Of a stretch of DNA of 64,000 nucleotides, positions 36,642-45,337 are shown piece by piece. Origin of the DNA: DASVCN01 sp040905665 (lineage in GTDB: Bacteria > Deinococcota > Deinococci > Deinococcales > Trueperaceae); assembly GCA_040905665.1 (NCBI GenBank), contig JBBDRD010000047.1, positions 1 through 64,000 on the forward strand, in the 5' to 3' direction. Each line of letters opens with the position of its first letter. Positions within the stretch are counted from its first letter, which is position 1. The notes under the pieces were generated by a model. That model made no database searches, had not been told where the DNA came from, and saw only the letters and a list, made by a program, of their open reading frames with translations. The position numbers and the translations under genes were made by a program.

Positions 36642-37869
36642 TCGCGGGCAGTAGCGGCACGCCGGCGCCGCACGACTGGGCGTGGGGCTGGCGAGTGCGG
36701 GCGTAATGGGCCAGATAATGAGCGAGCCTCGCCGCCATTCCGGGCAGGTCGAGTTCCTTGCAGCGCCGCTCTATCCGCGATAGCAGTTCCGGGGAGTCAC
36801 GGTACTCGCGCACCGCCGAGAGCAACTCCTCGCTGCTCGGGACGTAACCGCCCACTCCATGGGTCTCGAGCAGACCGAGCATCTTGTTCTCGGCATTGCC
36901 GAAGCGCATGGGCGAAAGGAGCGGCCGGCCAACTGCCAGCGTCTCGAAAACCGTGGCTGGTCCCGTCTTACCTATCACCACGTCACTTGCCGCCAGATAG
37001 GCCGCCATGTCCTCAACGAAACCCACTACCTTGAGCCTCGGATGGCGGCTGCTAAGGCTCCCCAGACGCCGCCGTAACGGCTCGTTTCGCCCGGTTACCA
37101 CTACCACCTGAACGTCCGGTACGCCAAGTAGCGTTTTCACCACTCGCTCCGGGGCGCCGCCCACGCCCTCGCCGCCCAAAGCCACGAGGCAGGTAAAGAC
37201 GTTGAGGAGCCCCAGGGCACGCCGCGCGTCATCACGGGCAGGGGGGCGCAGGAAGGCTCGCCTGACCGGATACCCCACCACATCGATACGCCCAGCCGGA
37301 ACCCCGAAGCCGACAAGGCGCCGCTTCGATACCGGTGACGCCACAACGAAGCGCTCGGCGTTCGGCTCGGCCCACAGCGCGTTGGCATTGAGGGTCGAGG
37401 TCTCGAAGGTGACGACAGGTACCTCGAGTCCGAACCTCCGCTGGGCCATGGTGAGGGCGGTAGTGAGCCAGCCGTGGTTGACGACGATCAGGTCGGGCGG
37501 CGATTTCAACAGCTCCGAGGCTGCCCTTTTGGCGAAGTCGCGGAGCAGTCGCCGGTGGAAGGCGGCGGTCGCTGCCGGCAGTGCGTCGATGAGCCGCTGA
37601 CCCCAAACTATCGACCAGGGGTTGCGCAATGCCTTGCGCCAGCCCTCCTTGTGGTTCCGATCGAGCTCTTCGAAGCCGAAGTCGCGCATCGGCTCTCGCA
37701 CGCTCGTCTTGAACCGCCCCGGGTAGGCATCATGCAGTGCTTCGCTCATCGCCTCGGCGGTGCTCACATGTGAACCGCCGGCGGCAATAGTCGCGAAAAG
37801 AACCGAGCTTTGTTGCTGCACCGCCGGCTCGCTGCCGGACGATCGCGTTGTGAATTCGTAGCGCTCCAT
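36634..37869 (-). CDS. GT28-like glycolipid glycosyltransferase (MGDG synthase/UgtP-like), copy 2
   Basis: This 411-residue cytoplasmic-face glycosyltransferase has an N-terminal acceptor domain opening with VLFATIAAGGSHVSTAEAMSEAL, corresponding to the GGGH loop of MGDG synthases and UgtP; here the third Gly is Ser. The C-terminal nucleotide-sugar domain holds CLVALGGEGVGGAPERVV, VVVVTGRNEPLRRRL and VIGKTGPATVFETLAVGRPL. It is similar along its length to the gene upstream (37902-39080), so the pair is a tandem duplication. It could add the second sugar to the same lipid. Confidence 0.88.
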   Translation of the reverse strand: MERYEFTTRSSGSEPAVQQQSSVLFATIAAGGSHVSTAEAMSEALHDAYPGRFKTSVREPMRDFGFEELDRNHKEGWRKALRNPWSIVWGQRLIDALPAATAAFHRRLLRDFAKRAASELLKSPPDLIVVNHGWLTTALTMAQRRFGLEVPVVTFETSTLNANALWAEPNAERFVVASPVSKRRLVGFGVPAGRIDVVGYPVRRAFLRPPARDDARRALGLLNVFTCLVALGGEGVGGAPERVVKTLLGVPDVQVVVVTGRNEPLRRRLGSLSSRHPRLKVVGFVEDMAAYLAASDVVIGKTGPATVFETLAVGRPLLSPMRFGNAENKMLGLLETHGVGGYVPSSEELLSAVREYRDSPELLSRIERRCKELDLPGMAARLAHYLAHYARTRQPHAQSCGAGVPLLPASE

Positions 37870-37901
37870 TTATCTTTTTGGTCGCTCCAGTCCAGCCGCT
37901 C

Positions 37902-39080
37902 TCAGTGCAGCCCTTCGGTGGTGAACCGTCCATCGGGCCGTCCCTCGAGAGCATAACTGGCAATGTAGCGGGCCAGTTGCTCACTCATACCGGCCAGATC
38001 GAGCTCGCCGGCGCTCTTGGCAGCCGCTTGGAGGCTTTTCGGCTCTTGCCTATAGTGGTTCACTGCCTCGAGTACAGCTCGCGGCGTCCGTGCCAACGTG
38101 CCGAGCCGGCGACGCTCCAGGAAGCGGACGACCTCCAACTCATTCAGTCCCGCGTAGCCGGTGGCGATGAACGGCCTCCCTACCGCCAGCGCCTCGAACA
38201 CCGAAGCCGGCCCGGCTTTGCCCACCACCACGTCGGTAGCGGCAAGAAAAGTGGCCACGCTGTTGCTGTAGCCCTCCAACCTGAGCGATTGCCAGCGGTC
38301 GGCCAGAGGCGCCAGATCTCGGCGAAGCACAGGGTTGCGTCCGGTGAGAACCACCACCTGGCAGCCCTGCACCAGTAGCGCCTCGATCCACTCGCGTGGG
38401 TCCTCGCCGATTCCTTCGCCCCCCAGAGACACCAGACAGTGGAAACCCTCCCCTTGCCCCAGTTCCTGCCGGGCCGCTTCCTTCGAGGGCGCATGCAGGA
38501 AGCTGTCGCGCACCGGATAGCCGATTACATGCACCTTTTCGGGACGCACTCCCAACCTCACCAGATCGCTCCGGGCGGCTCGCGAAGGAACCACGAACTG
38601 CTCGGCCGCCGGTTCGGCCCATAGTGCGCTGGCATCGAGCGGCTCGGTCGCGAACGACAGGACCGGCGTCGTGAGGCCGTGCCGGCGCTGCGCTCTGGTG
38701 AGACCTACGGTTAGCCAACCGTGATTAGCCACGATCAGGTCGACCGGGCGTGAGCGAAGCTCCTCGGCTGCGGTTTTCGAGAAGCGGCGCAGTATCAAGC
38801 GGTGGTAGCGCCGGGTGAGGGTGGGGGCGGCGTCGAGAATGCGCTGCCCGGTGCGCACCAATCGTGGCCGCGTGAGCGCCCAGCGCCATAACTGCTTGTG
38901 CCGGCGGTCCTCACGCAGCATGCCCAGGTCGAACATGAAATCCGAGACGGTCGTTTCGAACTGCCCCGGAAAGTGGCGTTGCAAGCCCTCCGCCATGGCC
39001 CGAGCGGTGGAAACATGTCCGCCGCCGGCAGCGATGGTGGCGAACAGTATTCTGTGCGGCCGGTCCACCCTTTGGCTCAT
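37902..39080 (-). CDS. GT28-like glycolipid glycosyltransferase (MGDG synthase/UgtP-like), copy 1
   Basis: This 392-residue paralogue of the next gene opens HRILFATIAAGGGHVSTARAMAEGL (acceptor loop GGGH intact). It continues with LIVANHGWLTVGLTRAQRRHG and a C-terminal UDP-sugar domain: VSLGGEGIGEDP, VVVLTGRNPVLRRDLA, VVGKAGPASVFEALAVGRPFI. ATG 39080 overlaps the TGA of the reductase gene (ATGA). The frame continues open for 172 codons upstream, but that part is antisense-like sequence of the reductase gene. These enzymes glycosylate diacylglycerol in known members. In this cluster a ceramide acceptor is possible. Confidence 0.9.
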   Translation of the reverse strand: MSQRVDRPHRILFATIAAGGGHVSTARAMAEGLQRHFPGQFETTVSDFMFDLGMLREDRRHKQLWRWALTRPRLVRTGQRILDAAPTLTRRYHRLILRRFSKTAAEELRSRPVDLIVANHGWLTVGLTRAQRRHGLTTPVLSFATEPLDASALWAEPAAEQFVVPSRAARSDLVRLGVRPEKVHVIGYPVRDSFLHAPSKEAARQELGQGEGFHCLVSLGGEGIGEDPREWIEALLVQGCQVVVLTGRNPVLRRDLAPLADRWQSLRLEGYSNSVATFLAATDVVVGKAGPASVFEALAVGRPFIATGYAGLNELEVVRFLERRRLGTLARTPRAVLEAVNHYRQEPKSLQAAAKSAGELDLAGMSEQLARYIASYALEGRPDGRFTTEGLH

Positions 39081-40096
39081 CGTTCCCGCCTTTCGGGCCG
39101 ATCCCGTATTTTGCGTAGTACCGGATCCCCGTCGACCGATGCCGCCAGGCCCTCGCGCCAGGAGACCTTGGGCTCGTAACCCAGATCGCGTCTGGCGGGA
39201 AGGAGCGAGAAGTGAACGTCCCGCCGCATCAGCCTCGCCCGATAGCCCGTAAGAGGCGGTTCGCGGCCGGGAGCGACGACAGCCCAGAGCGCCTCTACCG
39301 CGGTCGCGGCGGGCGTCGCCAATCGGGATGAGAGCCCGACGACAGGTGGAGGGGCGCCAATGAGGGTGGCCAGATGAGTGAGCACCTCGCGCCAAGTAGG
39401 CGCTCCCCCGTCGGCGATCACGAAGGCTCGGCCGCGCACCCCCTCTTTGGTCGACGCCAGCTCGAGCCCCTGAACCAGGTTCTCCACGTAGGCGGTGTTG
39501 AGAACTCGGGATCCATCGTCCAGCAACGGCAGCCGGCGTTGGCGAAGAGCGCGTGCCACCCGTCGCAACTGCCGATCGCGCGCTCCAAAGGGCCACAGGC
39601 CCGGCCGCACCACTACCCCTTCTCCGGCCCAGGCGAAGACCAGATCCTCGGCGGCTATCTTCGAGCGGGCGTAAGGTAGACGGAGGTTGTCGCGCGCTGT
39701 GGCTTCCGTGTCGGCATCACGAAAACCGCTGTAGGTGTGTACGGCCACGCTCGAGACGAGCACGAAGCGGCGGGCGCCACTCCTGGCGGCCGCTTCGAGC
39801 AGGTGGCGGGTGCCATCGACGTTGGTGCGCATGATCGGTTCGGCGGGACCCCAATCGCTCAGTCGGGCAGCGGCGTGGATTACCGCCTCGATCCCCCGGC
39901 ATACTCCCTCCACCGCCCCCGGCAGTGCTACATCGGCCCGCACCAACTCCAGCAGTGGGTGGCGTGACGCGGCCGCGAGATTCTCCGCCCTGCCCCAGGG
40001 GCTAACAAGGGCTCTCACTTCGTGTCCCGAGGCGAGCAGCCTTTCGCAGAGGTGACTGCCGATGAAGCCGTGCGCTCCGCTGACCAGCACCTTCAA
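39077..40096 (-). CDS. NAD-dependent epimerase/dehydratase family reductase (CerR-like)
   Basis: This 339-residue extended short-chain dehydrogenase begins with LVSGAHGFIGSHLCERLLASG (Rossmann GxxGxxG) and contains SSVAVHTYSGF and the catalytic Tyr-Lys in YARSK. This 3-beta-HSD-like type is the class to which Caulobacter CerR, the reductase of bacterial ceramide synthesis, belongs. The assignment to a 3-keto-sphinganine or 3-oxo-ceramide substrate rests on neighbours. The start is TTG 40096 (TTGA overlap with the CPBP stop), giving the natural MKVLVSGAHG N-terminus. Upstream open codons belong to the CPBP gene's antisense frame. Confidence 0.85.
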   Translation of the reverse strand: MKVLVSGAHGFIGSHLCERLLASGHEVRALVSPWGRAENLAAASRHPLLELVRADVALPGAVEGVCRGIEAVIHAAARLSDWGPAEPIMRTNVDGTRHLLEAAARSGARRFVLVSSVAVHTYSGFRDADTEATARDNLRLPYARSKIAAEDLVFAWAGEGVVVRPGLWPFGARDRQLRRVARALRQRRLPLLDDGSRVLNTAYVENLVQGLELASTKEGVRGRAFVIADGGAPTWREVLTHLATLIGAPPPVVGLSSRLATPAATAVEALWAVVAPGREPPLTGYRARLMRRDVHFSLLPARRDLGYEPKVSWREGLAASVDGDPVLRKIRDRPERRER

Positions 40097-40818
40097 CCGA
40101 CACCGCCAGAGCGCAGCAGCACGAACAGGTCGGTGGCGATGCCCAGCGCCAGGTGAATCACCACCACGTACAGGAGAGAGCGCGTGCGAAGCGCCACGAG
40201 GCCAAAGATGAGTCCTGCCGGCACTGCTGCGATCGTCTCCAGCAGCGGCTTGCCCAGATGAAGCATTGTCGACGCGACGGTTTGCAGCCACAGTGCCGCG
40301 GTGACGCCAAGCGACTGTTCGAGTCCGCGGAGCAGAAAGCCGCGGTAGAAGAACTCGTACGCCAGGTAGTAGAGGGAGTAGGTAAACGCCCAGGAGAGGA
40401 AGGCGATCGCGTTCCCCCCAACCCAGTGGCCCGGCCATGGGTATGTGAGCTGAAATGAACTGTTCCCGGCCGCGAACCAGGCGATGGGGATTACCGCCGC
40501 GAGACCAAACAGCAGCGCCTGCCTGCCGGCTGCCACATCCCCCTTGGACACTCCCAACTCCTCGCCACGCAGACCCAGCGGGCGGATGAGCAGGAGGGGT
40601 ACGAGGCCGAGCAACAAGACCGCCCACAGCACCGAACGCAGCGCGTGCTCGGGATCTCGGGGAGTAGCGCTCCCCGGAGCCCCAAAGTACCAGTAGGCGA
40701 CCTGCAACAGCAGGGCGATGGTCAGCAGGGCCGAGACGCCGCCTCGCGGCGGGAACAGCCGGGCCAAATCAGCGGCGATTCCGGCGAGGAAGTTTCTGCT
40801 GCCGGGCTCGCCGGTCAC
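40093..40818 (-). CDS. CPBP-family intramembrane protease-like protein
   Basis: This 241-residue membrane protein has about six to seven helices. The family motif 1, usually EExxxRG, appears as YEFFYRGFLLRG, with Tyr for the first Glu. Motif 2 is represented by STMLHLGKPLLE and motif 3 by HLALGIATDLF. The His residues are kept, so it may still be a protease (Abi/CAAX-like), or it may be a non-proteolytic partner. It starts with GTG 40818, overlapping the acyltransferase stop (GTGA), and overlaps the reductase by 4 nt, placing it within the lipid operon. Confidence 0.85.
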   Translation of the reverse strand: MTGEPGSRNFLAGIAADLARLFPPRGGVSALLTIALLLQVAYWYFGAPGSATPRDPEHALRSVLWAVLLLGLVPLLLIRPLGLRGEELGVSKGDVAAGRQALLFGLAAVIPIAWFAAGNSSFQLTYPWPGHWVGGNAIAFLSWAFTYSLYYLAYEFFYRGFLLRGLEQSLGVTAALWLQTVASTMLHLGKPLLETIAAVPAGLIFGLVALRTRSLLYVVVIHLALGIATDLFVLLRSGGVG

Positions 40819-41912
40819 ATCGGCTTCTGGTAGAGCCGGTAGGTCTTGTAGCGCTCCAGTCCAGCGGCCTCGATTCCGCGATTCATCGCGCTGTTGCTTT
40901 CGAGCACCCAGGAGCACTCCCCCTCGGTGTAACCCTTGACGGCGCCGCGGCGGGCTATCTCGTCGATGAGAACCAACTCGAGGCCCCGATTGCGAAACTC
41001 CGGCATCACACCCAGAATCGGCAGCCGGCCGCGACGGATGATCCGTTTCCTGTTCAACAGTTTGATGATTCCCCAGGGGAGCAGGCGGCCGTTCATCCTG
41101 GAGAGAACCTGGTTCACGTCCGGGATGGCGATGGCGATCGCGGCGGTGTGGCCGTCGATCTCGAGGAACAGCGCCAGATCGGGCTCGAGGATGAGCTTCA
41201 ACTCGTCCACCAGGTGGTCGAACTCCGCATCGGTGTACTTCACGAAACCCCAGTTGAGCTCCCACGCCTCGTTGTACACCTGCTTCAAAATTCGCGCCTC
41301 GCGCTCCAAGCGCTTCATGTTGGCCGAACGAATCGAAAGCCGTTCGCGCCTGCGCACCCGCTCCGCCAGGCGGCTCAAGCGTTCGCTCGGTCCGCTGCTC
41401 ACGTCGAACAGCCAGGCGTAAAGGTCCATCGCCTTCTCGAAACCGGCCGCCTCGGCGAAACAGGGGTACTCGGGGGGGTTCTGCGGCATCATCACGTAAG
41501 GAAAGGTGTCGAAGGCGTCGATCTGAAAACCCGAGCCGTCATTCATCGAGGGGTTCGCGGGACCGCGAACCAGAGCTCGTCCCAGCTCCCTCGCCCGACT
41601 TTCCACGGCGGCGAAGAGCTGCAGCCCTATATCCTCATCCTCGGCCTCGAAGAAACCGAAAAAGAGCAGGTTGTCGTCGTGAGCCTCGTTGTGGTTGTCG
41701 TCATCGATTGCCGCGATACGCCCCACTACCCGCTCTCCTTGCATCGCAAGATAGAGATCCATGCGCGCGTGGTGAAAGAAGGGGTTCCGCTTGACATTGA
41801 AGCGCTCCCACTCCGAGACGAGCAGGGGCGGTACCCAGAGGGGGTCGTTCCGATACTTCCGGTAGGGGTACTCGATGAACTTGCGTAGTTCACTTCGAGA
41901 GGCGACGCTCAC
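40815..41912 (-). CDS. GNAT-type acyltransferase, candidate bacterial ceramide synthase (bCerS-like)
   Basis: From the preferred GTG this is about 365 residues. After RSELRKFIEYPYRKYRNDPLWVPPLL come ERVVGRIAAIDDDNHN, an N-terminal GNAT-like unit with the PANPSMND segment, and a second GNAT-like unit ending in VMPEFRNRGLELVLIDEIARRG (acetyl-CoA-loop-like R-x-R-G). This two-domain family with YRNDP-WVPPL is, as I recall it, the group containing the Caulobacter N-acyltransferase for sphingolipid bases. Location next to an Spt-like gene supports this. The start is uncertain: TTG 42014 is also open, and no clear Shine-Dalgarno decides. Confidence 0.75.
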   Translation of the reverse strand: MSVASRSELRKFIEYPYRKYRNDPLWVPPLLVSEWERFNVKRNPFFHHARMDLYLAMQGERVVGRIAAIDDDNHNEAHDDNLLFFGFFEAEDEDIGLQLFAAVESRARELGRALVRGPANPSMNDGSGFQIDAFDTFPYVMMPQNPPEYPCFAEAAGFEKAMDLYAWLFDVSSGPSERLSRLAERVRRRERLSIRSANMKRLEREARILKQVYNEAWELNWGFVKYTDAEFDHLVDELKLILEPDLALFLEIDGHTAAIAIAIPDVNQVLSRMNGRLLPWGIIKLLNRKRIIRRGRLPILGVMPEFRNRGLELVLIDEIARRGAVKGYTEGECSWVLESNSAMNRGIEAAGLERYKTYRLYQKPM

Positions 41913-42027
41913 TATGCCTGTCAACGGAGCGCCCGTCTTCCGAACGTCGCTGCCCGGCTTGGGGGAAAGGTATGCATGGGGGCTCTCCTTATTGCCTGGA
42001 CCGGCCGGACGCAATTGGCCGGCCGAA

Positions 42028-43302
42028 CTAACCGATTATGCCGAAGCGCTTCCCGACTATCTCGAATGCAGACAGCAGCATGTCCAGTTGCACATCGGTG
42101 TGGTTGGCGTTGACGCTGGTGCGGATGATCGATTGGCCACTCGGAACGCCCGGGGGAAGGGCGGGGGTAGTGAATATCCCCTCCTCCCAGAGGCCCTTCC
42201 AGAAGAGCATTGTGAGGTCATCGGGTCCGATGAGCACCGGGACGATAGGGGTCTCGGAGCCGAGGGTATCGAAGCCCAATGCACGCATCCCACCGTGCAG
42301 CCGCTCTACATTGCGCCACAGCTTTACCCGGTGCTCCGGTTCATGCTCGATGATCTCCAGCGCCTTTAGCGCGGCAGCCATCTGCATGGCCGGCAGCGCC
42401 GCGGTGAAGATGAAGGGCCGCGCCTTGTGCTTGACGTAGTTGACAACCTGCCTTGGGCCCGCAAGAAAGCCGCCGACCGACGCGAAGGACTTGGAAAAGG
42501 TGCCAACGATGAGATCGATTTCGCCTTCGAGATCGAAGTACTCGGCGGTACCGCGCCCCCGCTCGCCCAGCACTCCGGTGGCGTGAGCGTCGTCGACGAT
42601 CACACGCGCCCCGTGGCGACGCGCCACCCGAACTATCTCGGGGAGCCGGGCGATGTGGCCGCTCATCGAGAACACCCCGTCGGTGACGATGAGGCGGCCG
42701 CCGGGTTTGTCGGCGTCACGTTCGAGCAATCGTTCGAGGTGCGCTACGTCGTTGTGTTCGTACTTTCGCAGCGGGCCGAAGCCGAGCCTCGCGCCGTCAT
42801 AGAGGCAGGCATGGTTCTCGCGGTCGAAGTAGAGAATGTCGTGACGTCCGGCGAGAGAACTCAGGACGGAGAGGCAGCCCAGATAGCCGGCGCTAAAGGT
42901 AAGAGCAGATTCCTTGTGCAGGAAACCGGCGAGCTGATCTTCGAGTAGTTCGTGAAGGGTAAGAGTGCCCGTCAGAAAGCGGGAACCGGTGCAGCTGGTT
43001 CCGAAGTCTTCGAGTGCGGCCGTGGCGGCATCCTTCAACCGCTGGTCCTGTGTTAGGCCCAGATAGTCGTTGGAGCCGGTAATCACCATCTCCTTGCCGT
43101 TCACCGTCACGGCCCCGCCCTGTTGACGTCCGATAGGCTTGAAGTAAGGGTGCATGCCGGCAGCGATAGCCTCGTCTGCCCGCGTAAAGGCGAAGGCCTT
43201 CTCGAATACGTCGGTCACTCGGTGGGCTGGAGAGTCGAGCACTCCGGTGCTACTCTCTAGTCTGTTCCGGTGTTTGTGAGTGGGGTTTGATTGATCCGAC
43301 AA
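42028..43302 (-). CDS. Serine palmitoyltransferase-like alpha-oxoamine synthase
   Basis: This PLP enzyme of the alpha-oxoamine synthase family condenses an acyl thioester with an amino acid. About 424 residues from TTG 43302 (GGAGGG upstream). It contains SNDYLGLTQDQRL, GSRFLTGTLTLHELLE, the PLP-binding DDAHATGVLGERGRG and the Schiff-base Lys in GTFSKSFASVGGF (about K271). GTFSKSFAS is the serine-palmitoyltransferase form; glycine C-acetyltransferase and BioF usually read GTLGKA. It heads the minus-strand lipid cluster behind a TATAGT hexamer. A later GTG (43218) is an alternative start. Confidence 0.88.
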   Translation of the reverse strand: MSDQSNPTHKHRNRLESSTGVLDSPAHRVTDVFEKAFAFTRADEAIAAGMHPYFKPIGRQQGGAVTVNGKEMVITGSNDYLGLTQDQRLKDAATAALEDFGTSCTGSRFLTGTLTLHELLEDQLAGFLHKESALTFSAGYLGCLSVLSSLAGRHDILYFDRENHACLYDGARLGFGPLRKYEHNDVAHLERLLERDADKPGGRLIVTDGVFSMSGHIARLPEIVRVARRHGARVIVDDAHATGVLGERGRGTAEYFDLEGEIDLIVGTFSKSFASVGGFLAGPRQVVNYVKHKARPFIFTAALPAMQMAAALKALEIIEHEPEHRVKLWRNVERLHGGMRALGFDTLGSETPIVPVLIGPDDLTMLFWKGLWEEGIFTTPALPPGVPSGQSIIRTSVNANHTDVQLDMLLSAFEIVGKRFGIIG

Positions 43303-43341
43303 AAGACCCTCCGTGCGGGCGTGGCACGACGCAACGCGGCC

Positions 43342-43347
43342 ACTATA
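43342..43347 (-). promoter_or_regulatory. Candidate -10 (TATAGT) of the lipid cluster
   Basis: TATAGT on the minus strand is 39 nt upstream of the TTG of the Spt-like gene, leaving a short leader with GGAGGG. No clear -35 is visible. It lies in the 234-bp gap to the divergent GNAT gene. Confidence 0.45.
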
Positions 43348-43524
43348 GCACGGGTCATCCGGGCCGTCGTGAACGGCCAAACCGGCCACATCGCGTCGTG
43401 ACCGGGGTACCGGGAACAGGGTCGTACAGGGCAGAACAAGAGTACGCAATAACAGTCGCATAATCCATGGCCGGGAGTTCCCGGACTGTGACTACCCACG
43501 CGAGGGAAGGAGTTCGAGGCTCGG

Positions 43525-43530
43525 TATAAT
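43525..43530 (+). promoter_or_regulatory. Leaderless consensus -10 (TATAAT) of the GNAT gene
   Basis: A perfect TATAAT is followed by 6 nt and GTG at 43537, with no Shine-Dalgarno. Confidence 0.65.
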
Positions 43531-43536
43531 GCTCTC

Positions 43537-44094
43537 GTGAGCACTCAACGTGATGGGGGTGAAGGCGCCCAGCTTGCGTCGCCTCGCGTAGCAACGCGTG
43601 TCGCCGACATAAAGGACGCCCCTCTGGTACACGCCATCTACCTTGATACGCCGGGATATTTCGATATAATTTCGATTCCTGTCCCCACCCTTGCAGAGGT
43701 CGAGACCGATCTGCTTACCGCGGCTCGGGATGCACGACGGCAGGTCGAGCTGGTGTTCGCTCCGGCCGCCCTGGATCTGTCCGGCTGGAAACTCCTCGAT
43801 CCGACGACCGGCCGACCGGTCGTGGCTTATCTGGACTACAAGCTCGATTATCCCGAGCCGGGGGACGCCACGGTAAACTTGCTCTTAGTGCATGGCGACC
43901 TACAAAGCCGCGGTGTGGGCCAGGAATGTGTGGCGGACTTGGAGAAGCGGTTGAGCCGGCGAGGGAGCACCAAGCGACTGCTCGCCAGTATCTACGGGCA
44001 GAATCCGCGTGCAGAGCGATTCTGGCGCACCCTGGGCTATGCTTTCGCGATCGACGCCAAGCCGATCCTCGATTGGTACGCCAAGGAGCTCTGA
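43537..44094 (+). CDS. GNAT-family N-acetyltransferase
   Basis: This is a 185-residue acetyltransferase of unknown substrate. It shows the order TRVADIKDAPLVHAIYLDTPGYF, a long central part, the strand NLLLVHGDLQSRGVGQECVADLEKRL (the acetyl-CoA loop Q-S-R-G-V-G) and the C-terminal LLASIYGQNPRAERFWRTLGYAF, all normal for GNAT proteins. The central region (LLDPTTGRPVVAYLDYKLDYP) fits a substrate-binding sheet. The GTG start is fixed by TATAAT 6 nt upstream. efp follows 98 bp downstream on the same strand. Confidence 0.88.
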   Translation: MSTQRDGGEGAQLASPRVATRVADIKDAPLVHAIYLDTPGYFDIISIPVPTLAEVETDLLTAARDARRQVELVFAPAALDLSGWKLLDPTTGRPVVAYLDYKLDYPEPGDATVNLLLVHGDLQSRGVGQECVADLEKRLSRRGSTKRLLASIYGQNPRAERFWRTLGYAFAIDAKPILDWYAKEL

Positions 44095-44192
44095 GGGGCA
44101 AGTTCCCGAGTGGTAGGCTATCCTGCGGGCAAAGAGGTGACAGAGCGCAGGAGATTGGCCTGCGTGCTGTTCGACGTCATGGAGGCAGGCTA

Positions 44193-44749
44193 ATGATTAG
44201 TGTCACGGACCTACGGAACGGAACCAAGGTCGAGTTGGATGGAGGGCTCTGGGAGTGTCTGGAGTACCAGCATCAGAAGATCGGCCGCGGCGGCGCCAAG
44301 GTCGTAGCAAAGTTTCGGAACCTCGATACCGGCTCGATCGTCGAGCGGACGTTCAATTCGGGTGAGAAGCTGCAGGACATCTTTATCGACTATCGAAAGA
44401 TGCAGTACCTGTACGGCGACGGTGACACGTATACCTTCATGGACACCGAGACGTACGAGCAACCGACGCTTTCGCGGCAGCAGATAGGGGAAACGGCCCG
44501 TTACCTCAAGGAGAATCTGGAGGTAACGGTGGACTACTACCAGGGTCGGCCGCTCAAGGTGACGCTGCCCAACGTGGTCGAACTGGCAATCGTCGAGACC
44601 GACCCGGGAATGAAAGGCGACACCGTCTCGGGTGGCTCGAAAACTGCTCGGGTCGAGTCGGGCGCAACTGTCCAAGTGCCGCTCTTTATCGATCAGGGCG
44701 AGCGAATACGGGTTGACACGCGTACCGGAGAGTACCTGGGGCGCGCCTG

Positions 44750-44750
<1 letters not shown>
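44193..44750 (+). CDS. efp: Translation elongation factor P
   Basis: EF-P relieves ribosome stalling at polyproline stretches. The 185 residues have the three beta domains, with ETARYLKENLEVTVDYYQGRPL in the middle and the conserved C-terminal VQVPLFIDQGERIRVDTRTGEYL. The loop that bears the modified Lys in E. coli (K-P-G-K-G) reads KIGRGGAK here, putting Arg at about position 32, as in Thermus. The EpmA or EF-P-lysine route is therefore not expected. ATG follows GGAGGCAGG. accB overlaps its stop by 1 nt. Confidence 0.95.
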
Positions 44751-45325
<575 letters not shown>

Positions 45326-45337
45326 TCGCAAACCAAC

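Noticed and set aside
39081..39596. 172-codon N-terminal extension of the first GT28-like gene
   Set aside because: It reads the reductase gene in another frame. The ATG at 39080 sits in an ATGA overlap and gives the normal family N-terminus.
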